Below are positions 52,306 to 60,248 of a DNA stretch of 64,000 nt, one piece after another. Source of the DNA: CAWDLX01 sp963753485 (GTDB taxonomy: Bacteria > Actinomycetota > Actinomycetes > Mycobacteriales > Micromonosporaceae). The notes under the pieces are model-generated. The model was not told the origin of the DNA. It saw only the letters and a list, made by a program, of their open reading frames with translations, and searched no databases. The stretch spans positions 124,001 through 188,000 of the forward strand of contig CAVWCL010000001.1 of NCBI GenBank assembly GCA_963753485.1. The letters run 5' to 3'. Made by a program: the position numbers and the translations under genes. Each line of letters begins with the position of its first letter. Position 1 is the first letter of the stretch.

Positions 52306-52771
52306 CTCTCCGCCTCCGTGCCGCATCGAGGTATCCCTGCAGGATCTCCACCGCTGCGGCCTGGTCCACGACCGCGCGGCGGCGTCCGCCGCGGACGCCA
52401 CGTTCGGACAGCCTACGTGTCGCGGTGGCGGTCGACATCCTCTCGTCGGCCACCACTACCGGCACCGGCACAACGGCCGCGGCCAGCACGCCAACGTAAG
52501 CACGCACGTGCCGGGCGGCCAGTCCCTCGGTGCCGGCCAGCGTCACCGGAAGACCGACCACCACCTCAACAATCTCATGGGCATCGACGAGTCGCACCAG
52601 CTCGACGACGTCACTCGGGAGTCGGTCACCCTCCGGACTCAACTCGCGCCGGAGGGTGGCCACAGGCATGGCGAGCAGGCCGCCAGGATCGGACTTCGCC
52701 ACCCCAATGCGTACGGTCCCGACATCGACTCCGAGCCGCGGCCCCGGCCGCCACGGCGGCGCCTCACTCAC
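52298..52771 (-). CDS. ruvX: Holliday junction resolvase-like protein (YqgF)
   Basis: 157 residues. RNase H-like fold: LGVDVGTVRIGVAKSDPGG gives the first catalytic Asp, VVVGLPVTLAGTEGLAA the conserved GLP, VVVADERMSTATATRRL the ERxST motif, and VDQAAAVEILQGYLD the final acidic residue. Involved in RNA processing and perhaps recombination. GTG start lies 12 bases from palindromic element copy 4; it overlaps mltG by 8 bp. Confidence 0.94.
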   Translation of the reverse strand: MSEAPPWRPGPRLGVDVGTVRIGVAKSDPGGLLAMPVATLRRELSPEGDRLPSDVVELVRLVDAHEIVEVVVGLPVTLAGTEGLAARHVRAYVGVLAAAVVPVPVVVADERMSTATATRRLSERGVRGGRRRAVVDQAAAVEILQGYLDAARRRRDA

Positions 52772-52783
52772 CCGCGCCTATCC

Positions 52784-52847
52784 CGTCGATCTAGGGCGTA
52801 GACACACGGTTCGATCTCCAATCATGTGCGTACGCCCTAGATCGACG
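52784..52847. repeat. 64-bp palindromic element, copy 4 (contains alaS stop)
   Basis: Left arm cgtcgatctagggcgtagac, right arm tgcgtacgccctagatcgac, loop TTCGATCTCCAAT (the reverse of copies 2, 3 and 5). The alaS stop TAG (52837-52839) and its last codons (SI) lie in the right arm. It fills the junction between alaS and ruvX. Confidence 0.96.
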
Positions 52848-55563
52848 AGGAAGGGGGCGAGATCGGCGACGTCTCCCCCGGCGGGGAAAACGCGGCGAGG
52901 AGGCGTTCGACGGCGGCGAGCAGCGCGGGGGCGGCCTCGGCCGGCGCACCGCCGCCCTGGGCCAGGTCGGCCGAGCCGCCACCCCGGCCGGATAGCGCCC
53001 CCTTGACCAGGTCGCCCGCGTGCAACCCGCGCTCCTTCGCGGCCGCGTTCACGGCCACCACGAGCGCGGCCTTGCCGCCGGCCCGGGAGGCGACCGCGAC
53101 CACCGCCGGCCGTCCGGCCAGCCGTCCCCGGATCTCCTGGGCCAGGGTGCGCACATCGGTGCCGGAGGTGCCCTCCGGCGCCGCCACCGCGACCAGCGCC
53201 ACCCCGCCGACGTCGATCGCGGCGTCGGCGAGCGCGCCGGCGTTGCCCAGCACGAGCTGCGCCCGCAGCTTCTCAAGCTCCTTCTCGGCGTCGCGCAACG
53301 CCAGCATGGTCTGCTCGACGCGGTCGCCGACCTCCTCCGGCTTGACCCGGTACAGCTCGGCCAGCCGGGAGACGAGCAGGTGCTCCTTGGCGAGGAAGTC
53401 CACCGCGTCCAACCCGACCAGGGCCTCCACCCGGCGGACGCCGGAGCCGATCGACGCCTCGTGCAGGATCTTCACCAGGCCGAGCTGGCCCGAGCGGGCC
53501 ACATGGGTGCCGCCGCACAGCTCCCGGGCATAGTCACCGACCTCGACCACCCGTACCTGGTCGCCGTACTTCTCGCCGAAGAGCGCCATCGCGCCCAGGC
53601 GCCGCGCCTCGACCTGACTGGTGACGAACGCCCGGACCTCCAGGTCGTTCGCGAGCACCTCGTTGACCCGCTGCTCCACGTCATGCAGCACCGAGGGCGC
53701 GACCGCGGTCGGGGTGTTGAAATCGAATCGGAGCCGGCCGGGCGCGTTGAGCGAGCCCGCCTGGGTGGCCGACTCCCCCAGCACGTTGCGCATGGTCTGG
53801 TGCACCAGGTGGGTCGCGGTGTGCGCCCGGGAGATGGCCCGCCGCCGGGCCACGTCGATCTCGCCGTACCCGGTCTCGCCCGCGCGCACCTCGCCCGAGC
53901 GCACCCGGGCCCGGTGCACGATCAGACCGGGCACGACCTGCTGCACGTCGTAGACCTCGAGCGTGCCGCCGCCGAGCGTGACCAGTCCGGTGTCAGGCTG
54001 CTGGCCACCGCCCTCGGCGTAGAACGCGGTCGCGTCCAGCACCAGCTCGACGTCGTCCCCTTCGCCGGCAACCTCGAGGGGTCCGTGCGGGCCCAGGATC
54101 GCGCGCACCGTCGACTCGCGGGCCACCTCCGCGTACCCGGTAAACTCCACCGGACCGCCGGCGTCGAGTACCGCCCGGTAGGCGGACAGGTCGGCGTGGC
54201 CGGTCTTGCGCGCCTGCGCGTCCGCCTTGGCCCGGCGGCGCTGCTCGGTCATCAGGGCGTGGAAGCGCTCGGTGTCGACGCCGAGCCCCGCCTCCGCGGC
54301 GATCTCCAGGGTGAGGTCGATCGGGAACCCGTACGTGTCGTGCAGCGCGAACGCCTGGTCGCCGGAGATCCGCTTGCGCCGGCTCTTCTTCGTCTCCGCG
54401 ATCGCGGTGTCCACAATGGTGGTACCCGCCCGTAGGGTGGCCAGGAACGCCTCCTCCTCGCCGTAGGCGTACGAGGAGATCCGGCCGAAGTCCTCGGCAA
54501 GCTCCGGATAGGACGGTGACATGCAGTCGCGGGCCACCGGGAGCAGCTCAGGCAGCACCGGCCCGCCGCCCCAGCCGAGCAGGCGCATGGCCCGCACCGC
54601 CCGCCGCACGATCCGGCGCAACACGTACCCACGCCCCTCATTGGACGGTGTGACCCCGTCGCCGATGAGCATGAGGGCGGTGCGCACGTGGTCGGCGATG
54701 ACCCGCAGCCGGACGTCGTCCGGGTGCGACTGGGCCGCCACGTGGCTGGACTGGGCGCCGTAGCGACGCGCGGTCAGCTCGGCCGCCCGGTCCAGGATCG
54801 GGCGCACCTCGTCAATCTCGTACAGGTTGTCGACGCCCTGCAGGATCGCAGCCACCCGCTCCAACCCCATGCCGGTGTCGATGTTCTTCGCGGGCAACTC
54901 GGCCAGGATCGGGTAGTTCTCCTTGTCGGTCCCCGGTCCGCGCTCGTACTGCATGAAGACCAGATTCCAGATCTCCAGGTACCGGTCCTCGTCGACCGAC
55001 GGCCCGCCATCCTTGCCGTACTCCGCGCCCCGGTCGACGTAGATCTCGGAGCAGGGACCGCACGGGCCCGGTATCCCCATCGACCAGAAGTTGTCCGCCT
55101 TCCCCCGGCGCACGATGCGCTCGATCGGCACACCCGCGACCCGCTGCCAGAGGTCGATCGACTCGTCGTCGTCCAGGTACACGGTGACCCAGATCTTCTC
55201 CGGGTCGAGCCCGAACCCGCCTTTCTTGCGGGCTCCGGTGACCAACCGCCAGGCGAGGTCGATCGCGCCTTCCTTGAAGTAGTCGCCGAAGGAGAAGTTG
55301 CCGTTCATCTGGAAGAACGTGCCGTGCCGGCTGGTCTTGCCGACCTCCTCGATATCCGGCGTGCGGATGCATTTCTGCACCGACACCGCGCGCTGGTAGG
55401 GCGCCGTGGCCTGGCCGACAAAGTACGGCGCGAACGGCACCATGCCAGCGTTGATGAACAGCAGGTTGGGATCGGCGGCGGTGACCGGAGCCGACGGGAC
55501 GACGGTGTGGCCGTTCGCCTCGAAGTGCGCCAGAAACCTGCGCTTGATCTCTGCCGTTCTCAT
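52837..55563 (-). CDS. alaS: Alanyl-tRNA synthetase
   Basis: 908 residues from an ATG that overlaps the upstream DUF6167-type gene. N-terminal catalytic core: HTVVPSAPVTAADPNLLFIN and GRGYVLRRIVRRAVRAMRLL. Editing domain: the zinc motifs HTATHLVHQTMRNVLG (HxxxH) and CGGTHVARSGQLGLVKI (CxxxH). The C-Ala domain near the end has GRGGGSADLAQGGG. No T-box or other leader element was seen. The stop codon lies in a palindromic element, so the last residues (SI) are repeat-derived. Confidence 0.97.
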   Translation of the reverse strand: MRTAEIKRRFLAHFEANGHTVVPSAPVTAADPNLLFINAGMVPFAPYFVGQATAPYQRAVSVQKCIRTPDIEEVGKTSRHGTFFQMNGNFSFGDYFKEGAIDLAWRLVTGARKKGGFGLDPEKIWVTVYLDDDESIDLWQRVAGVPIERIVRRGKADNFWSMGIPGPCGPCSEIYVDRGAEYGKDGGPSVDEDRYLEIWNLVFMQYERGPGTDKENYPILAELPAKNIDTGMGLERVAAILQGVDNLYEIDEVRPILDRAAELTARRYGAQSSHVAAQSHPDDVRLRVIADHVRTALMLIGDGVTPSNEGRGYVLRRIVRRAVRAMRLLGWGGGPVLPELLPVARDCMSPSYPELAEDFGRISSYAYGEEEAFLATLRAGTTIVDTAIAETKKSRRKRISGDQAFALHDTYGFPIDLTLEIAAEAGLGVDTERFHALMTEQRRRAKADAQARKTGHADLSAYRAVLDAGGPVEFTGYAEVARESTVRAILGPHGPLEVAGEGDDVELVLDATAFYAEGGGQQPDTGLVTLGGGTLEVYDVQQVVPGLIVHRARVRSGEVRAGETGYGEIDVARRRAISRAHTATHLVHQTMRNVLGESATQAGSLNAPGRLRFDFNTPTAVAPSVLHDVEQRVNEVLANDLEVRAFVTSQVEARRLGAMALFGEKYGDQVRVVEVGDYARELCGGTHVARSGQLGLVKILHEASIGSGVRRVEALVGLDAVDFLAKEHLLVSRLAELYRVKPEEVGDRVEQTMLALRDAEKELEKLRAQLVLGNAGALADAAIDVGGVALVAVAAPEGTSGTDVRTLAQEIRGRLAGRPAVVAVASRAGGKAALVVAVNAAAKERGLHAGDLVKGALSGRGGGSADLAQGGGAPAEAAPALLAAVERLLAAFSPPGETSPISPPSSSI

Positions 55564-55883
55564 GCCCGGTCCTCTGCTCCGCTCCCGTTGTCGTGCTGCG
55601 GCCGGCCCGGCCCCCGCCCGAAGTCGAGGTCGTCGAGATCGTCGAGATCGTCGAGGCTCACCCCGCGGGCGAACGCCTCATGGATCTGGTCCTCCCGCTC
55701 CGCCATGCCCTCGCGGACGTCGGCGACGAAGTCTGTCACCGACCCCCACAGACCCGCAGCCGAGTTCCGCGCGGATCCGGCCAGCCCGGCGGGCGAGTAC
55801 GCCTGGGCCGCCCGACTCACCTGGCGCGCCACGATCGCGCCGATCGCGATCCCGACGCCGAGCCAGAGTGCACGTTTGATCAT
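55560..55883 (-). CDS. DUF6167-like small membrane protein
   Basis: 107 residues. One N-terminal membrane helix (ALWLGVGIAIGAIVARQVSR) followed by a helical region (SARNSAAGLWGSVTDFVADV, REGMAEREDQIHEAF), a pattern I recall from the small protein encoded just before alaS in many actinobacteria. The tail contains LDDLDDLDDLD, from a 9-bp repeat. ATGA overlaps on both sides place it in one message with the DUF948-type gene and alaS. Function unknown. Confidence 0.8.
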   Translation of the reverse strand: MIKRALWLGVGIAIGAIVARQVSRAAQAYSPAGLAGSARNSAAGLWGSVTDFVADVREGMAEREDQIHEAFARGVSLDDLDDLDDLDFGRGPGRPQHDNGSGAEDRA

Positions 55884-56329
55884 CGACGGGCCTTCCGTTC
55901 GGCCTTGAACCGCGCCCGCAGCAGGGCCTCATCCTCCGCCTCCCGCCGGCGCGCCCGCGCCCGGCGCACCCCGTAGGCGAAAGCCGCGGCCTTGGTCAGC
56001 GGGTTGGCCGCGGCCGCGGTCACCACGGTGGCGAGATTGGCCACGTTCGCGGTCACCTGCGACACGTGGCTGGTGATCGTATCGACCCGCTCCAGTTGCA
56101 GGTTGACCCCGTCCAGCGAAGTGTGGACCTGCGTCAGTGCGGTGTTGACGCTCTCCACTGTGGTGTTGACATTGCCGAGGATCGGCCCGGTCCGGTCGGT
56201 GATGTCGTTGACCGCGCGGGTCGCGGCGTCGACGGTGTGCCGCAGACGCAAAATCGGGACGGCAAGCACCACGACGAGCATGAGGAATGCGCCGGCCGCG
56301 ATCAGGGCGGCGATCTCTCCACCAGACAC
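55880..56329 (-). CDS. DUF948-like membrane protein
   Basis: 149 residues from a GTG seven bases after AAGGAAGGGG (longer frames upstream are not coding-like). An N-terminal membrane helix (IAALIAAGAFLMLVVVLAVP) is followed by a long amphipathic helix with regularly spaced T-V-x-x-V heptads (NVNTTVESVNTALTQVHTSL), then a basic tail (RRARARRREAEDEALLRARF). This matches DUF948 proteins next to alaS in Gram-positives. It may be a membrane-anchored coiled coil. Function unknown. Confidence 0.83.
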   Translation of the reverse strand: MSGGEIAALIAAGAFLMLVVVLAVPILRLRHTVDAATRAVNDITDRTGPILGNVNTTVESVNTALTQVHTSLDGVNLQLERVDTITSHVSQVTANVANLATVVTAAAANPLTKAAAFAYGVRRARARRREAEDEALLRARFKAERKARR

Positions 56330-56562
56330 GCTGGCACCCCTTCCTTCGCGAGAGAGTGTCCGGACTCCGCGCGTGGACTGGCACCGCGGAGGCTTCGGCC
56401 GAGCAGTACATGTGGATTGGCCAGGTTGACAGTACCGGCAGCGCAGCGGGCGACCGTGACGGGCTACCCCAAACCGGTCCTTGTTTTCACCGGTCCGCGC
56501 GAGATCAAACGTTTTGGTGGCAGCCCGCCGGTCGGAGCGGGCCGGCGGGCGGCCAGGCCGGC

Positions 56563-57948
56563 TCAGTCGACGGCGTGGTAGTCGATGGCGTTGTACACCT
56601 TGACGGTCACCAGCGCGGCCGGGCAGGTGGCGGCCGGCGACGGGCTCGCCGCCTTCGGCGTGGGGCTCGGCGAGGCGCCCGGCTTGGGTTTCCCAGTGAT
56701 CGACGGTCGCGGCGGCGGCAGGTCGCAGATAGGCGCCCGCACCCACATGTCCATCACGTACTCATCGTGCGCCCAGCAGGTCGCGACGCCCTCACTGACG
56801 GTCGGGCAGATCCCACCGGTACGCAGACGCCAGCCGGCGTCGGTGAGCGCCGTCCCGTAGACCGTGTTCGTCTCCTCGACCTTGTGCTCCGAGGCCCAGG
56901 TCCGCTCCCGGTAACGGCACTGCCCGATACACCAGCGGCTGCCGCCGAAGGAGTCGTCGTGCTGGGTCGTTGCCCAGCTGGGCAGGTCCAGCCCATCCAG
57001 CTCACCGAAGATCGGATCCTGGGCGACCGCCCGGGTGAAGAGATAGACCGGGTACGCCGCCAGCAACAGCACGGCCACGACGACGAGGGTGGCCACCTTG
57101 AGTTGCTGGGCGACGCGCAGCTGGCGGCGCATCTCGGCTCGACGGATCATCCCGGTGGTGACCATCGGGTCGAGCTTCGGTCCGCCTTTACCGCCCGGGC
57201 CCGGCCCACCGCCGCCAGCCGGGCCGAGTGGGCCGCTCGGTGGTCCGGCCGGACCGAGCAGCCCGGTCGGCGGGCCGGCCCGGCCCGGACCGGGTGGCGG
57301 GCCCATCGGCGGGCCGCCGCGACCGGTGGCCGGCACCGGCGGTGGGGGTGGCGGCGGCGGCGTGGCCCGGCGGGTCCGGGTGCCGGCGCCGAGGGTCGGG
57401 ACCGGGGGTGGCGCCGCCGGCGGCAAGAGTGCGCCGGGCGGCGCGGAGTCGCGTCCCCGGCGTAAGCGCGGATCCGTTCGCGGCTCGGACGGCGGGGCGT
57501 CGACCGGGTCCCGGCCCCGTCCCCGGCGGCCGGCCGGCATCGACCCGGTCACGTCCCGACCGCTCGCGGGCATCACCCCGGTCACGTCCCGACCGGTCGG
57601 CGGCCCACCGCTCAGATCGCGGCCGCCGGCGGGCAGTCCACCGGTCACATCCCGGCCGCCGGCCGGCATCGGGCCGGCCTCCCGGCCGCCGGCCGGCATC
57701 GGGCCGGTCGCCCCGCGGCCGCCGGCGGGCATCGGGCCGGTCGCCTCGCGGCCGCGCCCGCGACGCGCCCGCCCGGGAAACCCGCTCGACGCCTCGTCAG
57801 CCGGAACGGGTCCACGATCCTGGCGCGATCCGCTGCCGCGCAGGTCGGCCAGCCAGCCCAGCTCGTCCTCGCTCGGCCCCTCTTCGGCGCGCCCACTCCG
57901 GCCCCACCGGCGCTTGCCGGACTTGTCGGGATCCGTATCGCGGGCCAC
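56563..57948 (-). CDS. Membrane-anchored protein with disordered repeat N-terminus
   Basis: 461 residues. The cytoplasmic N-terminal 265 residues are disordered: an Arg/Gly part, about seven units of a (R-D-V-T-G-x-M-P-A-G-G) repeat encoded by 30-33 bp units at about 57530-57750, then Pro/Gly-rich stretches. A membrane helix follows (VATLVVVAVLLLAAYPVYLF). The extracytoplasmic domain of about 130 residues has Cys pairs (WCIGQCRYRERTW; GGICPTVSEGVATCW) likely forming disulfides, and ends in a Pro/Ser tail plus a final Cys. Not recognised. GTG overlaps the rarA stop by one base. Confidence 0.75.
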   Translation of the reverse strand: MARDTDPDKSGKRRWGRSGRAEEGPSEDELGWLADLRGSGSRQDRGPVPADEASSGFPGRARRGRGREATGPMPAGGRGATGPMPAGGREAGPMPAGGRDVTGGLPAGGRDLSGGPPTGRDVTGVMPASGRDVTGSMPAGRRGRGRDPVDAPPSEPRTDPRLRRGRDSAPPGALLPPAAPPPVPTLGAGTRTRRATPPPPPPPPVPATGRGGPPMGPPPGPGRAGPPTGLLGPAGPPSGPLGPAGGGGPGPGGKGGPKLDPMVTTGMIRRAEMRRQLRVAQQLKVATLVVVAVLLLAAYPVYLFTRAVAQDPIFGELDGLDLPSWATTQHDDSFGGSRWCIGQCRYRERTWASEHKVEETNTVYGTALTDAGWRLRTGGICPTVSEGVATCWAHDEYVMDMWVRAPICDLPPPRPSITGKPKPGASPSPTPKAASPSPAATCPAALVTVKVYNAIDYHAVD

Positions 57949-59417
57949 TAGTGCTCCTCCCCCTCGCAGTCGCCGCCCGCGGGTGCCGGCTGCGCTGAGT
58001 CACCATCGGACCGGAGCACGGATCGCAGCTTCGCCACCCGCTCGACGAGGGGACGCTCGGCGCCGTGTCCAGATGGACGGTAGTACTCCTGGCCCACCAC
58101 GTCATCCGGGGCGTACTGCTGGGCGACGACCCCACGCGGATCGTCGTGCGGGTAGCGGTAGCTGGCGCCGTGGCCCAGCCGTTTGGCGCTCGGGTAGTGC
58201 GAATCGCGCAGGTGTCGAGGCACCGACCCGGCCCGGCCACCGCGCACGTCGGCCATGGCCGCGCCGATCGCGACCAGGACCGCGTTCGACTTCGGCGCAC
58301 TGGCCAGGTGGATCACGCCTTGGGCCAGGTTGAGCTGCGCCTCGGGCATCCCGACGTACTCGACCGCGTGGGCCGCGGCGGTGGCCACGCTCAGCGCGCT
58401 CGGGTCGGCCATCCCGACGTCCTCGCTGGCGAAGATGACCATCCGCCGGGCGATGAACCGCGGGTCCTCCCCGGCCAGGATCATGCGGGCGAGATAGTGC
58501 AGCGCCGCGTCCACGTCCGAGCCCCGCATGCTCTTGATGAACGCGCTTACCACGTCGTAATGGGCATCGCCGTCGCGGTCGTAGCGCAGGGCGGCCTTGT
58601 CCAGCGCCGACTCGGCGGTGGCGAGCGCGATGACGTCGGTGCCCAGCGCGGCCGCGCCGGCGGCGGCCGCCTCCAGCGCGGTGAGCGCCTTGCGGACGTC
58701 GCCGCCGGCCAGCCGTACCAGATGATCCTCGGCATCCTGGGCCAGGGTGAACTCCCCGGCCAGCCCGCGCTCGTCGCCGACCGCCTTGCCGACCAGTGAG
58801 CGCACCGCCTGGTCGTCGAGGGGCTGCAGGGTGAGCAGCACGCAGCGGGAGAGCAGCGGTGAGATCACTGAGAAGTAGGGGTTCTCGGTAGTCGCCGCGA
58901 GCAGGGTGACCGTGCCGTCCTCGACCGCCGAGAGCAGCGAGTCCTGCTGCGTCTTGGAGAAACGGTGCACCTCGTCGATGAACAGGACGGTGGCATCGCC
59001 ACCGCGGCGCAGCCGGCGCGCTTCGTCGATCGTGGCCCGCACGTCCTTGACGCCCGCGTTCAGCGCGGAGAGCGCGACGAAGCGGCGATCGCCCGCTCGC
59101 GCCACCAGGTGCGCGATCGTCGTCTTTCCGGTGCCCGGCGGACCCCAGAGGATGATCGAGGTCATCGGCCCGCCCTCGACCAGCCGGCGTAGCGGCGCGC
59201 CCGGCGCGAGCAGGTGGTCCTGGCCGACCAGGTCGTCGATGGTCGCCGGGCGCATCCGGACCGCCAGTGGCGCGCCGCGATCCGCTCGGGCAAAGCCGCC
59301 GGAGCGGCCGGGGTCACCCGCCGCCCCGCCCGCCCCGGTGCCGTCGGTCGCGGGGCCGGCCGCCGCGGTGCCGTCGGCCGCGGGGCCGGCCAGCGGGAAG
59401 AGGGTCTCGGCGTCCAT
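57948..59417 (-). CDS. rarA: Replication-associated recombination protein A (AAA+ ATPase)
   Basis: 489 residues. Walker A GPPGTGKTTIAHLVARA, Walker B VLFIDEVHRFSKTQQD, sensor 1 LLAATTENPYFSV, and the C-terminal MgsA domain (SDVDAALHYLARMILAGEDP, VIFASEDVGMADPSAL, PKSNAVLVAIGAAM). It acts at stalled replication forks and resembles the clamp-loader ATPase. The first 45 residues are a low-complexity lead with repeated A-A-D-G-T/A-T-D-G-T units, so an internal start near RADRGAPLAVRMRP is possible, though no ribosome-binding site marks it. Confidence 0.94.
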   Translation of the reverse strand: MDAETLFPLAGPAADGTAAAGPATDGTGAGGAAGDPGRSGGFARADRGAPLAVRMRPATIDDLVGQDHLLAPGAPLRRLVEGGPMTSIILWGPPGTGKTTIAHLVARAGDRRFVALSALNAGVKDVRATIDEARRLRRGGDATVLFIDEVHRFSKTQQDSLLSAVEDGTVTLLAATTENPYFSVISPLLSRCVLLTLQPLDDQAVRSLVGKAVGDERGLAGEFTLAQDAEDHLVRLAGGDVRKALTALEAAAAGAAALGTDVIALATAESALDKAALRYDRDGDAHYDVVSAFIKSMRGSDVDAALHYLARMILAGEDPRFIARRMVIFASEDVGMADPSALSVATAAAHAVEYVGMPEAQLNLAQGVIHLASAPKSNAVLVAIGAAMADVRGGRAGSVPRHLRDSHYPSAKRLGHGASYRYPHDDPRGVVAQQYAPDDVVGQEYYRPSGHGAERPLVERVAKLRSVLRSDGDSAQPAPAGGDCEGEEH

Positions 59418-59613
59418 CGGCCCCGACAGTACCGGCCGGGACCGCCAGAACCGCGCTGGATCGGTCGCCGGTCGGTTGGGTGCTCGAGGTCACCGGATTG
59501 ATGCCCTCAAGCGGGCGCGGTCGATCCACCGGAGGCGTATTTCCGGATAATCGGGGCGCAGTCTCCGGTAAGTCTCTTGTCTGTGGCAACCAACCTGGGC
59601 CAGACTTTGCGCC

Positions 59614-60213
59614 GTGCGGTCGTGGCGTTGGGTGCGGATAGGCGTCGTCCTCGTCGCGGTCGCGACCGCGCTGGCCGCGTGCGCGCCGGGTCGCCAACCG
59701 CTGCTCGGCATCACCCTGATCGGCGGCTGGCCGGTGGCGATCCTGCACACCTGTGTGGCCGGGTCGGCAGAGGTCAGCGTCACCGAGAACAGCCCGGCGC
59801 CGACGACGTCACCCGGAACGAGTGCCTCGCCAACCCTGGCCGCGCCCACTCCCAGCCCGTCGCCGACGATCACGCCGACCACCGAGTCGTACGTCTTCTA
59901 CTGGAGCGTGAAGACCGACAACGCCGACGCCGTCAACGAGGTGCCGCTGTTCACGACTCCGTCCGGCTGGCAGCTCGAGGGGAACACCCTCACCCGCCTC
60001 CAGCCGGGCGCGCGCTACATCGCCGACGCCAAGGTCACCGGCATCTTCGATATCAGCCCGATCAACTTCACCGTGGACGACCTGCACCAACTCAAGAACG
60101 GCGACGTCCTCTACGGGATCAACGCGCCACTGACGACCGTGCTCAGCCGGGCCGAGTTCGACCAGAAGACCGCACAGGCCTGTGTGGACAGTCAGCCGTC
60201 GTCGAGCCCGTAA
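59614..60213 (+). CDS. Putative lipoprotein of unknown function
   Basis: 199 residues from a GTG at 59614 with no ribosome-binding site; CAGACT seven bases upstream may be a -10 element of a leaderless message. Signal peptide (WVRIGVVLVAVATALAAC) with lipobox LAAC, then a Ser/Thr/Pro linker (about 60-90) and one domain (YVFYWSVKTDNADAVNEVPL, PGARYIADAKVTGIFDISP) that I do not recognise. Flanked by convergent aspS and divergent rarA. Confidence 0.7.
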   Translation: MRSWRWVRIGVVLVAVATALAACAPGRQPLLGITLIGGWPVAILHTCVAGSAEVSVTENSPAPTTSPGTSASPTLAAPTPSPSPTITPTTESYVFYWSVKTDNADAVNEVPLFTTPSGWQLEGNTLTRLQPGARYIADAKVTGIFDISPINFTVDDLHQLKNGDVLYGINAPLTTVLSRAEFDQKTAQACVDSQPSSSP

Positions 60214-60248
60214 GCCGCCGGCCGGCACCGCCCCGGGGTCCCACGGGA

